A DNA stretch of 64,000 nucleotides. It comes from Methanocorpusculum sp. (GTDB taxonomy: Archaea; Halobacteriota; Methanomicrobia; Methanomicrobiales; Methanocorpusculaceae). Location of the stretch: the NCBI GenBank assembly GCA_017399555.1, contig JAFQBW010000014.1, positions 32,009 to 96,008 on the forward strand. Direction: 5' to 3'. The position numbers and the translations under genes were made by a program. Below the pieces are notes generated by a model. It made no database searches. It worked only from the letters and a program-made list of their open reading frames with translations, and was not told where the DNA came from. Positions 42,027-50,525 of the stretch are shown here, piece after piece (within the stretch, counting starts at the first letter, position 1; every line of letters starts with the position of its first letter).

Positions 42027-42208
42027 TTCCTTCGTGGAGGAATATTCCTGCGCTGCGTGACCGCCATGAGCTGGCGGTGCTGGTGAAGGAGGAAGGCTCG
42101 GCGAGTATGATTGCACGGCATCTCGGGTGTTCTAAGGCTTCGGTGAAGAGTGCGCTGCTGTTTCACGGGTTAGCGGATTCTGATACGGTTGTCAGGAGGG
42201 TGCGGTAG
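42023..42208 (+). CDS. Small HTH-like protein (61 residues)
   Basis: The segment LAVLVKEEGSASMIARHLGC-SKASVKSALLFHG has a helix-turn-helix pattern similar to the tail of the HNH-like protein, so it may read the same DNA. It is the last gene of the overlapping operon. Confidence 0.55.
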   Translation: MIPSWRNIPALRDRHELAVLVKEEGSASMIARHLGCSKASVKSALLFHGLADSDTVVRRVR

Positions 42209-42488
42209 GTTTTCTGTGGCTCTCTGCACTATCCTCCTCTCTTTTATTTTAGATATTTGTATATGCCTGGAAATAGATTATTTGTTTAAATGTGTCTTTG
42301 ATATTTACTGACACTGTCTCAACATTAAATAAGGTAGTTGTTTTATGGAGTACCATTATGATATTCAAAAAATTGACATGGTTATTATTCGTTATTGATA
42401 TTTGAATATTCAATGATTTAGAAATATGAAGATGTTATGTACTATATTATACAAATAATTTATATCATCAAAAAGTCTAATTAAGACT
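42209..42488. other. AT-rich boundary region before the defence island
   Basis: Composition changes sharply here from balanced to very AT-rich. No gene is evident. TATA-like CTATATTATACAAATAATTTATATC lies within 60 nt of the next start, and AGTCT-AATTA-AGACT is an inverted repeat directly before the ATG at 42489. I could not find a duplicated attachment site. Confidence 0.4.
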
Positions 42489-45400
42489 ATGTTAGATATC
42501 TTTCTTTCTTCTACCTTCAAAGATCTTGATTATGTACGGTCAAAAATATTAACTCGTTTACAACAATCAGTAACTCCTCGTGCAATGGAATATTTTGCGA
42601 GCAGTACGTCACCTCAAAAATTCATTTTTCATGATGGGGATTATGGCATAATCAATGCTGATTATATTATCTATTTATTAACACCACAATACGGGTCGTT
42701 GATTGATGAATGCCATGTATCAGATTCATGTTCTGAATTATGTCTAAATGAAAGAGAAAAGAAGGAAGGTAACGAAAACATAAAATTTGCTGAGAGATGT
42801 TATTATCATGAAGGAACTGATGATTGTAATGGAAAAATATCATATACTCATTGTGAATTGAGGCTGGGAAGATGCATTAATTGCCCGCATTTAATATTTT
42901 TATTTGGCAATCTGTGGAAAATATATGATATTCTAAACAATAATAAATTGGATTGTTGTACTAAATGGAAGTATGGATACACTTATGATAAACTGAGTAT
43001 TCAAGAGAGGGAAGATATTGTTGCTGAGGTTGGGAAAAATTCAAACTCAATAGTATTTGATGAGAATGAAATTTCTCTGACATTCAATAATATGCCAAAA
43101 CTATCACAATTGATGGTTGAGATAGGAAATGAGACATTAGGTAGATGTAACCAAGATAATGTGGATCGAATATTCAAGAGTTTAGTGAAAGATATCTTGG
43201 ATAGATATGCACATCCAGATACAAATCCAAATTTTAAGTTTAAAAATTTTGTTGGTAATCATTCAGAACTCAAAAAACTTTATAAGATTATTGATACTGA
43301 AAAGTCATTACTGTTATGGGGTCCTGGAGGTATAGGTAAAACAACCCTTGCTGAAGTATTAACTTTATTGCGAATATTAGAAACTGGAGATAAAGCGATT
43401 ATATTCTCAAGATATTCAGCATATATCTCAAAGTCGGGATATAGGAATGACAAGATAAGACATATTAGGATGGGGCAGTCTGAAAAGTTAACACTAGATC
43501 ATATACTTAACACATTATCATCTGATAATAATATAATGGGTACGGATGCTGATAGGATGGATCAGATTGCCAATATATGTAATAAAAATAATATTTTATT
43601 ATTAATAGACGATATAGACTTAGCAGATAAATCTGTGTATAGATTACTTAATAAAGATATAACAATAATAGCCACATCAAAGAAAAATAATCTGGTTAAT
43701 TCACAAGCATACTCTAAAGAAGTTACGTCTATTGAAGAAGTAGAGGAGCTTTTACTATATTTTGCTCGAATATTGGGTATTAATCCAACATTGGTACAAG
43801 ATAATATCGATATAATTCAACAAATAGCAGGTGGTTATCCTATCTTTTCTTACTTGATGGTTAGAAATTTACCCTCTCTCTTAGATAAACAAACCTATAA
43901 AAATATGATTTGTGAGTTGGAGCATAATTCTAAGGAAATCTATGCTAAAGATGGAAGTCAGGAGATTTGGAAAAGGATAATCAAATTGATTCTTACAGAA
44001 GATGAGATTAGATTTTTACGTCTCTTGTCTCTATTTGATTATGATATTTTCTTTAATATCAACCAAGAGGTCTTACGCAGAGCATGTTCTAATATTACAA
44101 TTTATGGAAATGTAGATGAATTACTTTCATCTCTTTCAGAGAAAGGTTTTGTTGAAAGAAATAAAGATGGAAAGTCATGGTGTGTTTCATATCATCAAAT
44201 TGTAGATTATATTAATGGTCTCAAGTTTGACGATGATGAAGTAAAAACTAATTATAATATTTGTCTTGATTACTACGGAATATTGTCTACAGAAAGAGAA
44301 GGGGAAATGAAGAGAATTGCTAATATTGAGATATTATATTATGAGATATTACTTGGTTTAAACACTTCAATAAATGTGGAGAAAGTTATAACATACTCTG
44401 ATGAATATACTAATCGACGTGAGTTATTAAGGATAATTGACTGTTGTAATACATTATTAAGGTTTAAGACATTGAGTATGAGAAATACTATTGATCTCTT
44501 ATATCATTGTGGAAATCTACACTTAGAATTGAATGATTTCCATCAAGCTAATAAAAAATTTGAAAAAGCAAAAAAGCTTTTAAAATCACTTGTTAGTGAA
44601 AATGAACTTGAATCAGATATTTATTTTGCATCAATTCAGGAGAAAAGAGGAAGAATATTTGAATTAATTGGGGAGGGGGACAAAGCATTGAGATTATATA
44701 AAAATGCATTGGTTATTCTAAATAAAAATCCATATAATAATAGAATCAATATTATTAAAAATCTCATTAATTGTGGTAGACTGTACTGGATGGGAGAAGA
44801 TTATGTACATTCTAAAGATAATTATGATAAAGCAAAAGTTCTATTGAATTTTGATGAAATTAGTTATTTTATAACTCATACTTCAAAAATCAATTGTATG
44901 GATGAGGAACTTAATCTTTATTCGATGCTCTGTAATAATTATGGGTTATTATATCAATCAGTAATTGATCAAAATAGCCAACCTAATATAGATTGTAAAT
45001 TAGATGATGTGCAGTCAAGTTATGAACTAGCTTTAAATGCGAAGAAAATTCTTCTGTCCAGAGATAAAAACAACTATGATTATCAGGAGAGTCTAGCAAA
45101 TACATACTATAACTTAGCAAGATTATCGAAATTACGCGGTGAGTATGACAATGCTGAAAAAATGTATCTATGTGCCCTTAATATCAGGAATAATTTTAAG
45201 GAAATTGGGCTTACATCTCACTATATGAAACTTGCAGATACATTTGTTAATTTAGCAAATCTATATGATGACTATAATGATATATTCCAAAAAGATTATA
45301 GTATTATTGAAAACCTGTATTCAGAATCATTAAATCTTAGGAGGGATTTAGAAAAATGTTATCCAAAGGGATATGATGCATATAATCTCACATATACATT

Positions 45401-45584
45401 AATTAATATGGGTGATTTCTATTTCAGAAGATTTATGCTTGAAAAGGCAAAAGAGTTCTATTCTGAAGCTATTTGTATGTTTGATAATCAAACTGAATTT
45501 AATAATTCTAGTTGTTATCATAAAACATACTTGGATAAACATATTTCTGAATGTAGGGAACGTCTATCTCAAATCACAAATTAA
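42489..45584 (+). CDS. DUF4062-STAND NTPase-TPR protein (NLR-like sensor)
   Basis: The 1031-residue protein has three parts. Residues 1-140 match DUF4062 (IFLSSTFKDLDYVR, AMEYFASS, ADYIIYLLTPQYGSLI) and carry a Cys-rich insertion at about 75-157. A STAND-type NTPase follows, with Walker A GPGGIGKTT (278-286), Walker B LLIDDIDLA (371-379) and a winged-helix-like region near 500-580. The remainder, from about 670, is TPR-like (HQANKKFEKAKKLLKSL, DNAEKMYLCALNIRNN). Related sensor-STAND-repeat proteins (Avs/NACHT systems) detect phage proteins and trigger effectors; DUF4062-STAND also occurs in animal NLR-like proteins. It adjoins a caspase-like gene 126 nt downstream. The function in defence is inferred. 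Confidence 0.85.
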   Translation: MLDIFLSSTFKDLDYVRSKILTRLQQSVTPRAMEYFASSTSPQKFIFHDGDYGIINADYIIYLLTPQYGSLIDECHVSDSCSELCLNEREKKEGNENIKFAERCYYHEGTDDCNGKISYTHCELRLGRCINCPHLIFLFGNLWKIYDILNNNKLDCCTKWKYGYTYDKLSIQEREDIVAEVGKNSNSIVFDENEISLTFNNMPKLSQLMVEIGNETLGRCNQDNVDRIFKSLVKDILDRYAHPDTNPNFKFKNFVGNHSELKKLYKIIDTEKSLLLWGPGGIGKTTLAEVLTLLRILETGDKAIIFSRYSAYISKSGYRNDKIRHIRMGQSEKLTLDHILNTLSSDNNIMGTDADRMDQIANICNKNNILLLIDDIDLADKSVYRLLNKDITIIATSKKNNLVNSQAYSKEVTSIEEVEELLLYFARILGINPTLVQDNIDIIQQIAGGYPIFSYLMVRNLPSLLDKQTYKNMICELEHNSKEIYAKDGSQEIWKRIIKLILTEDEIRFLRLLSLFDYDIFFNINQEVLRRACSNITIYGNVDELLSSLSEKGFVERNKDGKSWCVSYHQIVDYINGLKFDDDEVKTNYNICLDYYGILSTEREGEMKRIANIEILYYEILLGLNTSINVEKVITYSDEYTNRRELLRIIDCCNTLLRFKTLSMRNTIDLLYHCGNLHLELNDFHQANKKFEKAKKLLKSLVSENELESDIYFASIQEKRGRIFELIGEGDKALRLYKNALVILNKNPYNNRINIIKNLINCGRLYWMGEDYVHSKDNYDKAKVLLNFDEISYFITHTSKINCMDEELNLYSMLCNNYGLLYQSVIDQNSQPNIDCKLDDVQSSYELALNAKKILLSRDKNNYDYQESLANTYYNLARLSKLRGEYDNAEKMYLCALNIRNNFKEIGLTSHYMKLADTFVNLANLYDDYNDIFQKDYSIIENLYSESLNLRRDLEKCYPKGYDAYNLTYTLINMGDFYFRRFMLEKAKEFYSEAICMFDNQTEFNNSSCYHKTYLDKHISECRERLSQITN

Positions 45585-45710
45585 TTACCAATATAAATAA
45601 TTAGATGCGATTGAAATGAGAAATATATTAAATAATTTTTAATACAATACTTATGAGATATTAACATAGAATAGTTAAAGATATATTATTATGATGATAT
45701 TATTAATTAT

Positions 45711-46664
45711 ATGAAAAAAGCGTTGTGCATTGGTATTAACTATTATGAACATATCAATAGTTTGTTTGGGTGTGGAAATGATGCCTCAGCAATGTACAAT
45801 GTACTCTCCAGAAATGGTGATGGCACACCAAACTTTTCAACAGAATTATATATAGCTGATAATCCTGGTACTCAATTATCCAAAGAAGAGTTGAAAGATA
45901 AAATAAAAAAGCTCTTTGATGGGGCAGTAGATTCAACATTATTATATTTTTCAGGGCATGGGTATGTTGAAAACACAGGGGGATATCTTCTAACATCTGA
46001 TGTAAAACGTGGTGATAATGGGTTGGCAATTCATGATATTTTGACAATTGCAGCCACCTCCAAAGCAAGGAATAAAATTATTATTCTTGATTGCTGTCAT
46101 GCTGGTACTGCTGGAAATATAGCATGTAATACTGATTTCTCATTGATAAATGAGGGAACAACCATCCTTACCGCGTGTAAACCTGAAGAATATTCAATGG
46201 AAAAAGGAGGGAAAGGGGTGTTTACCTCATTGTTAGTTGAGGCATTAAATGGTGGTGCTATGAATCTTGTTGGGGATGTCACTCCAGGAAGTGTGTATGC
46301 ATATATTGATCAGGCACTTGGTCCATGGGATCAAAGACCAATGTTTAAAACTAATGTACATAGTTTTGTATCACTGAGAAAAAATACACCTCCAATAACT
46401 CTTCAGGAATTATATAGGCTTACAGAATACTTTGCAGATCCAGATTCAGAATATCAATTGGATCCCTCTTATGAACCTACTTCAGAAATAAAAGTTGAAA
46501 AGAATACAAAAATCTTTTCAACTCTTCAGCGTTACAATAGAGTGAATCTTCTTATTCCAAAAGATGAGATACATATGTATTATGCTGCTATAAATAGCAA
46601 ATCATGTGTCCTAACAGCACTTGGTAAACATTACTGGAAATTGGTAAAAAATAACAGAATTTAA
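45711..46664 (+). CDS. Caspase-like (C14) protease
   Basis: The 317-residue protein starts with the p20-like fold (KKALCIGINYYEHINSLFGC). The catalytic dyad is His83 in YFSGHGY and Cys129 in ILDCCHAG, with LLTSDVKRGDN between them. A substrate-binding segment follows (LTACKPEEYSMEKGGKGVFT). The C-terminal about 100 residues (LDPSYEPT, YNRVNLLIP, HMYYAAINSKSCVLTALGKH) resemble the extra domain of other prokaryotic caspases, possibly a winged helix. Prokaryotic caspases are often defence effectors that kill or stall infected cells. The adjacent STAND protein is the likely activator. It has its own AT-rich promoter region. Confidence 0.88.
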   Translation: MKKALCIGINYYEHINSLFGCGNDASAMYNVLSRNGDGTPNFSTELYIADNPGTQLSKEELKDKIKKLFDGAVDSTLLYFSGHGYVENTGGYLLTSDVKRGDNGLAIHDILTIAATSKARNKIIILDCCHAGTAGNIACNTDFSLINEGTTILTACKPEEYSMEKGGKGVFTSLLVEALNGGAMNLVGDVTPGSVYAYIDQALGPWDQRPMFKTNVHSFVSLRKNTPPITLQELYRLTEYFADPDSEYQLDPSYEPTSEIKVEKNTKIFSTLQRYNRVNLLIPKDEIHMYYAAINSKSCVLTALGKHYWKLVKNNRI

Positions 46665-46686
46665 TATATCTATTGGAGATATAGGA

Positions 46687-47092
46687 ATGTCCACTCCAAG
46701 AAACTTATAATTTATTTATTAGCTATTCTTGGGCTTACTCAGATTCGTATAAGAAGTTAATTAACCTTCTGGATAATGATTGTGACTTTTCTTACGAGGA
46801 CTATTCTATTCCAAAAGATAATCCACTTCATGTCACTGGTTCAGATAATAAATTGAGATGGGCAATACATGAGCAAATGAAACATGCTTCTGTTGTTCTA
46901 ATATTAGCAGGAGTTTATTCTACATATAGCAAGTGGATTAATATTGAGATTGATTTGGCAAAAAATGGATTAAAAAAAACCAATTGAACCCTGAGGTTAT
47001 GAGAAAACATCAACACGAGTGAAAGAAGCGGCTGATATTATCGTAAATGGAACATAAAGTCTGTTGTGAACGCAACTAAACAATTAGGATAG
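46687..47092 (+). pseudogene. Decayed ThsB-like TIR-domain gene
   Basis: One frame (46706-46984) reads YNLFISYSWAYSDSYKKLIN, SIPKDNPLHV, WAIHEQMKHASVVLILAGVY and STYSKWINIEIDLAKNG, matching the ThsB/MTH538-type TIR domain of Thoeris. The ATG at 46687 (RBS GGAGA) is one frame off. Then GLKK shifts into a frame reading KPIEP-stop-GYEKTSTRVKEAADIIV, where TGA replaces the family tryptophan TGG, and a further shift gives KSVVNATKQLG-stop. At least three frame changes and one nonsense mutation are present, so it is a pseudogene unless the sequence is faulty. It precedes the SIR2 gene by about 120 nt. Confidence 0.8.
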
Positions 47093-47185
47093 ATACCTAT
47101 TTTATTCAATATTTCAAATAGTGCGAGTTACTTCTAGAATATATTACAGAGATTAGACAAGTTGGCAAGGGCACAAGATATATCT

Positions 47186-47210
47186 ATAATTACTATTTAT
47201 TAGTAATTAT
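47186..47210 (+). promoter_or_regulatory. Inverted repeat covering the SIR2 gene's start
   Basis: ATAATTACTA-TTTAT-TAGTAATTAT has perfect 10-nt arms, and the last two bases are the first two of the ATG (47209). A TATA-like AGATATATCT lies at about 47177-47186, so a leaderless transcript starting near the ATG is likely. The palindrome could be an operator occluding the start. Confidence 0.55.
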
Positions 47211-49680
47211 GTCGTCCTACTTTGAATATATCAAAAATTGTCTGTGTGATGAAATCAATTCTAACAAGCCTGTAATCTTCCTTGTTGGTGCCGGCATCTC
47301 CTATAGTTCACCAACCAATTTGTCTCTTTTCCCGCAAGACAATTGCCTTAAACAATTATCATCTCTGAAATACTTTGATAGAAATATGATATTAGAGAAA
47401 ATACGCCCGGAATTATTCTTCCAGATTCTGTTAAAACATATGGGAGAAAGAGATGGTCTGCTCCCGCTTAAGGTTTTAGATACAGCAACAGCAAGAGCTG
47501 ACGGATATTCTGTGGAGCCAAACGTAATCCACTACTTGCTTGCTGCTCTTATTCAGCAGGGAAACATTGTCATATCTACAAATTTTGACGGCCTGATTGA
47601 AGATGCTTACAAAATACTTTACAATACAACTATTGATAGTACACATTGTCTCATAAAAAACTATGATTTTGAAAAATTTACTAAAGATATTACGGGTAAT
47701 AAGACAGAAACTATGGATTATCATGAAGGTTATCTGATTAAATTGCATGGATCCTTTTGTGACCCTGACGGTAATGATACCTCAGCGTCTATAGTAACAT
47801 TGCTTTCTCAACATCAAAGTGAATCAGTAACTCCCAAAATCAAACTTCTTGAAGCCCTGCATAACCATACATGGGTAGTTATGGGACATAGCTTGAGAGA
47901 TGAATATGATTTATACAAAGTTCTCTCAAAACCAGAATCCTGTCCAAAGAAAATTTATTGGATAAAACATACATCTTCTGAAAAGGGTGGTGATAATATC
48001 ATATCAGATTCTGCATATTTCTCAGATATAGTAAATAAATATAGCACATCTCCTGCTCTTATGGAATGGAAAGATGTATCATACCATAATATGTACAACA
48101 CACTTCATACCTGTTGTAATCAGAATAAGAATAATGCAGCATACTTAATCCAAACTGATACTGCAGAGTATGCCAAATCTCTCTTCTCTCGTATCTGTCC
48201 TGATAATAAAGAAATTACTGATTCAATAACATCAGCAACCAAGACAACAAGTAACACTATCGATGAGTATACTGAAGCTATCATTAAATCCTGGTCTGAA
48301 AAACTTACACCAGAAATTGATAAAAAGGTTTCAGCAGAAATACTGCAGTATTTTGATAGTGATGTTACCGATATTGCTTCATGGTATTTGATGAGGTCTT
48401 TGAATAACCATGTAGATTCCGCAAATGCACCATATCAGGATGCAAAACTGGCATACAAACTTTATCAAAGAAAATCTGACAGTAAAGTGATGGAATGGGG
48501 TATTAAACAAGGTATCACTGCCATCGAACGCTCAAAATCCGCTGGAGACACAAATCTGGAGGCAGAAGCACATCTCGCAGTGGCTCAACTCTATAGATTA
48601 CAGGGAAAAGATAAGATAGTTAAGGCATATTCACACAACCTGGATTCACTGAAATTACAAGTTTCATGTGATGCTATGTCACCTGATCAAAGTTTAATGT
48701 TTGCCGCGTCACTTCGATCAATGGCACATATAATTATGACTATGCTCCCCGACCTTCCACCAATCCCAGATGATAATGATTATGCAACGAACCGAAAAAA
48801 TATGTATGCAGAGATTCTGGGATTAGCCAAATTCTTATGTAAGACAAGTATCAATATCTATCAAAAAATAGGCAACTTAACTGGAGAGCGCGGATTAAAT
48901 CAGACATACAATCTGTTAGGATTATTGAATCTCCGTTTGGGGTGTTTTGATAAGGCTGAAGAGTATTTCAAATTGCACATTGCTGATGCAGATGCATCGC
49001 GGTTTCTTCGGGAAAGCCAGCAAGGATACAGGAATCTTAGTCTTGCGCAGATGCAGCGGCTTTGCTCAGGAATCAAAAATTATGAAGAAAGAGAACAGTG
49101 TGCGGCATCTTGCATTGAAAATATGCAGAAATCATTACAGTGCTTAGGTATAGAATACAACAGTAATCCTGTCTCATTACCCGGAGATAAGAAAACAATT
49201 GAGTTTAATACCCTCTACAACTATTTCAAATGTCTTGTTATCTGTTCAAAACAGGATTCATCAGGTGTTTATCAACTTAATGACACATACCAATCTGTTC
49301 GTAACTTCTTCCAGGAGTATTCTGAAGAAACAAAACTCAAAGAATTTGTTAATAAGGATACATGGGATATGCAATGTCGTATTCTCACATTGCTGTGTTG
49401 TACTGAACAAGATTCTAAAAATGCTGAAGAAATTAAAAATAAAATTGTAGATATCTACAAGGACAAACATGAATTAGTACTTGAAATTAATTTTGGTAGA
49501 CAAAACTTCCTTGAAAATCTCAAGTTAATCAATAATCGCTTTGAAACAAAATGTTCATACGCTAATTTCGGTTACAAGATTGAAGACATGATTCCCATCT
49601 TAGATATTGAACCTGACAATATAATTAAAGATTTATCTAATATCAGGGGAAAGATGAAAAACTGTCCAGCCATTCCCTAA
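47209..49680 (+). CDS. SIR2-domain protein with helical-repeat C-terminus
   Basis: The 823-residue protein begins with a SIR2-type NAD-binding domain: IFLVGAGISYSSP (GAGIS, residues 27-31), STNFDGLIE (Asn125) and IKLHGSF (His180). TWVVMGHSLRDEY closes the fold near residue 240. The rest, from about 340, is helical with TPR-like units (LEAEAHLAVAQLYRLQGKDK, LLGLLNLRLGCFDKAEEYFK). SIR2 NADases in ThsA and other defence proteins deplete NAD upon infection. No SLOG domain is visible, so it is not classical ThsA. The TIR pseudogene upstream is suggestive of a Thoeris-like pair. Confidence 0.85.
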   Translation: MSSYFEYIKNCLCDEINSNKPVIFLVGAGISYSSPTNLSLFPQDNCLKQLSSLKYFDRNMILEKIRPELFFQILLKHMGERDGLLPLKVLDTATARADGYSVEPNVIHYLLAALIQQGNIVISTNFDGLIEDAYKILYNTTIDSTHCLIKNYDFEKFTKDITGNKTETMDYHEGYLIKLHGSFCDPDGNDTSASIVTLLSQHQSESVTPKIKLLEALHNHTWVVMGHSLRDEYDLYKVLSKPESCPKKIYWIKHTSSEKGGDNIISDSAYFSDIVNKYSTSPALMEWKDVSYHNMYNTLHTCCNQNKNNAAYLIQTDTAEYAKSLFSRICPDNKEITDSITSATKTTSNTIDEYTEAIIKSWSEKLTPEIDKKVSAEILQYFDSDVTDIASWYLMRSLNNHVDSANAPYQDAKLAYKLYQRKSDSKVMEWGIKQGITAIERSKSAGDTNLEAEAHLAVAQLYRLQGKDKIVKAYSHNLDSLKLQVSCDAMSPDQSLMFAASLRSMAHIIMTMLPDLPPIPDDNDYATNRKNMYAEILGLAKFLCKTSINIYQKIGNLTGERGLNQTYNLLGLLNLRLGCFDKAEEYFKLHIADADASRFLRESQQGYRNLSLAQMQRLCSGIKNYEEREQCAASCIENMQKSLQCLGIEYNSNPVSLPGDKKTIEFNTLYNYFKCLVICSKQDSSGVYQLNDTYQSVRNFFQEYSEETKLKEFVNKDTWDMQCRILTLLCCTEQDSKNAEEIKNKIVDIYKDKHELVLEINFGRQNFLENLKLINNRFETKCSYANFGYKIEDMIPILDIEPDNIIKDLSNIRGKMKNCPAIP

Positions 49681-49745
49681 TTATGATGGTCAGACATCAA
49701 TCACCTAATTATTTTACCTCAGAATTGTTGCCACTAAACTCCAAT

Positions 49746-50210
49746 TCAAATACAGAGAAGGAACTGTAATGTTATGGCAACCACAACTACCACTATTAAA
49801 GACAGGTAAAATGGCCACAATGTTTTTGAAATCATACATTTTGGCAAATCCATAAATCCATTTTTAAAATTATTTGGATTTAAATCGTACATGTTCTCAA
49901 AGTTCTTATCTTTCAGTCGTTTTTCAAGAATGGATTTATACATATCTCGATATCTGCGTTCAGTCATAAGAAAAAATGCATCTAAGTACCAGAACATTAA
50001 TATCGGGAGAAGAAGCAGAATTAACGCAATAGACCCCCAACTCTCTACAATTCCAATAATCGCCCAGGTAATTACAACAATAGATATGGCCCATCCTCTT
50101 ATCATGAATGAATTTTGGGCCATTCTTGTAATACAATTTTGAATCAAATCAATCTCCTTGTGAAGAGATGATAACTCATCATGAGATAGCTGAATGTTAT
50201 TCCCTGACAT
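49746..50210 (-). CDS. Small multi-pass membrane protein, possible defence effector
   Basis: The 154-residue protein has two adjacent N-terminal membrane helices (IRGWAISIVVITWAIIGIV, IALILLLLPILMFWYLDA) and one C-terminal (LWPFYLSLIVVVVVAITLQF). Before them is IDLIQNCITRMAQNSFMI, between them LDAFFLMTERRYRDMYKS. The pattern resembles small membrane proteins often found in defence islands as likely pore-forming effectors. I do not assign a family. It is convergent with the SIR2 gene and has its own start region. Confidence 0.65.
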   Translation of the reverse strand: MSGNNIQLSHDELSSLHKEIDLIQNCITRMAQNSFMIRGWAISIVVITWAIIGIVESWGSIALILLLLPILMFWYLDAFFLMTERRYRDMYKSILEKRLKDKNFENMYDLNPNNFKNGFMDLPKCMISKTLWPFYLSLIVVVVVAITLQFLLCI

Positions 50211-50525
50211 AATGAGTAATTTATATTCATGAATTATATACTCTACGATTGACTTGATAAATGGTCTAAAGATAGAGTAATAGATAAAAAGTAATTTTGT
50301 AATTGGTCGTAATTAAAAATATAGTGGTAGTATCTTGTTGATGTTTCACTATGAAATCTATTCTATTGAAGTGGCCTATCTTTGGGTGGATGGTTTTATG
50401 ATCAGGTTATATGGTACAGATATACGGATGATATAATGTCTTTCCCTTAATATCATAGTCTCTCTTAGATCCCTATTCCAGGAAAGAACAATTATTAATC
50501 TTCCCGCACAAAATATAGTATATCT
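50211..50525. other. AT-rich gap of 315 nt
   Basis: No gene is supported. The plus-strand end (about 50505-50525) has TATA-like AAATATAGTATATC about 15 nt before the next ATG. A minus-strand open frame across 50376-50735 overlaps the ATPase gene and is rejected. Confidence 0.4.

Noticed and set aside
41385..42116. 243-residue minus-strand open frame over the element operon
   Set aside because: The plus-strand genes are joined by ATGA overlaps and one has an HNH core; the antisense frame shows only low-complexity basic/Pro sequence.
46665..49680. Intact Thoeris system
   Set aside because: The TIR gene is broken by several frameshifts and a stop, and the SIR2 protein has no visible SLOG domain, so the pair cannot be called a functional Thoeris system from this sequence.
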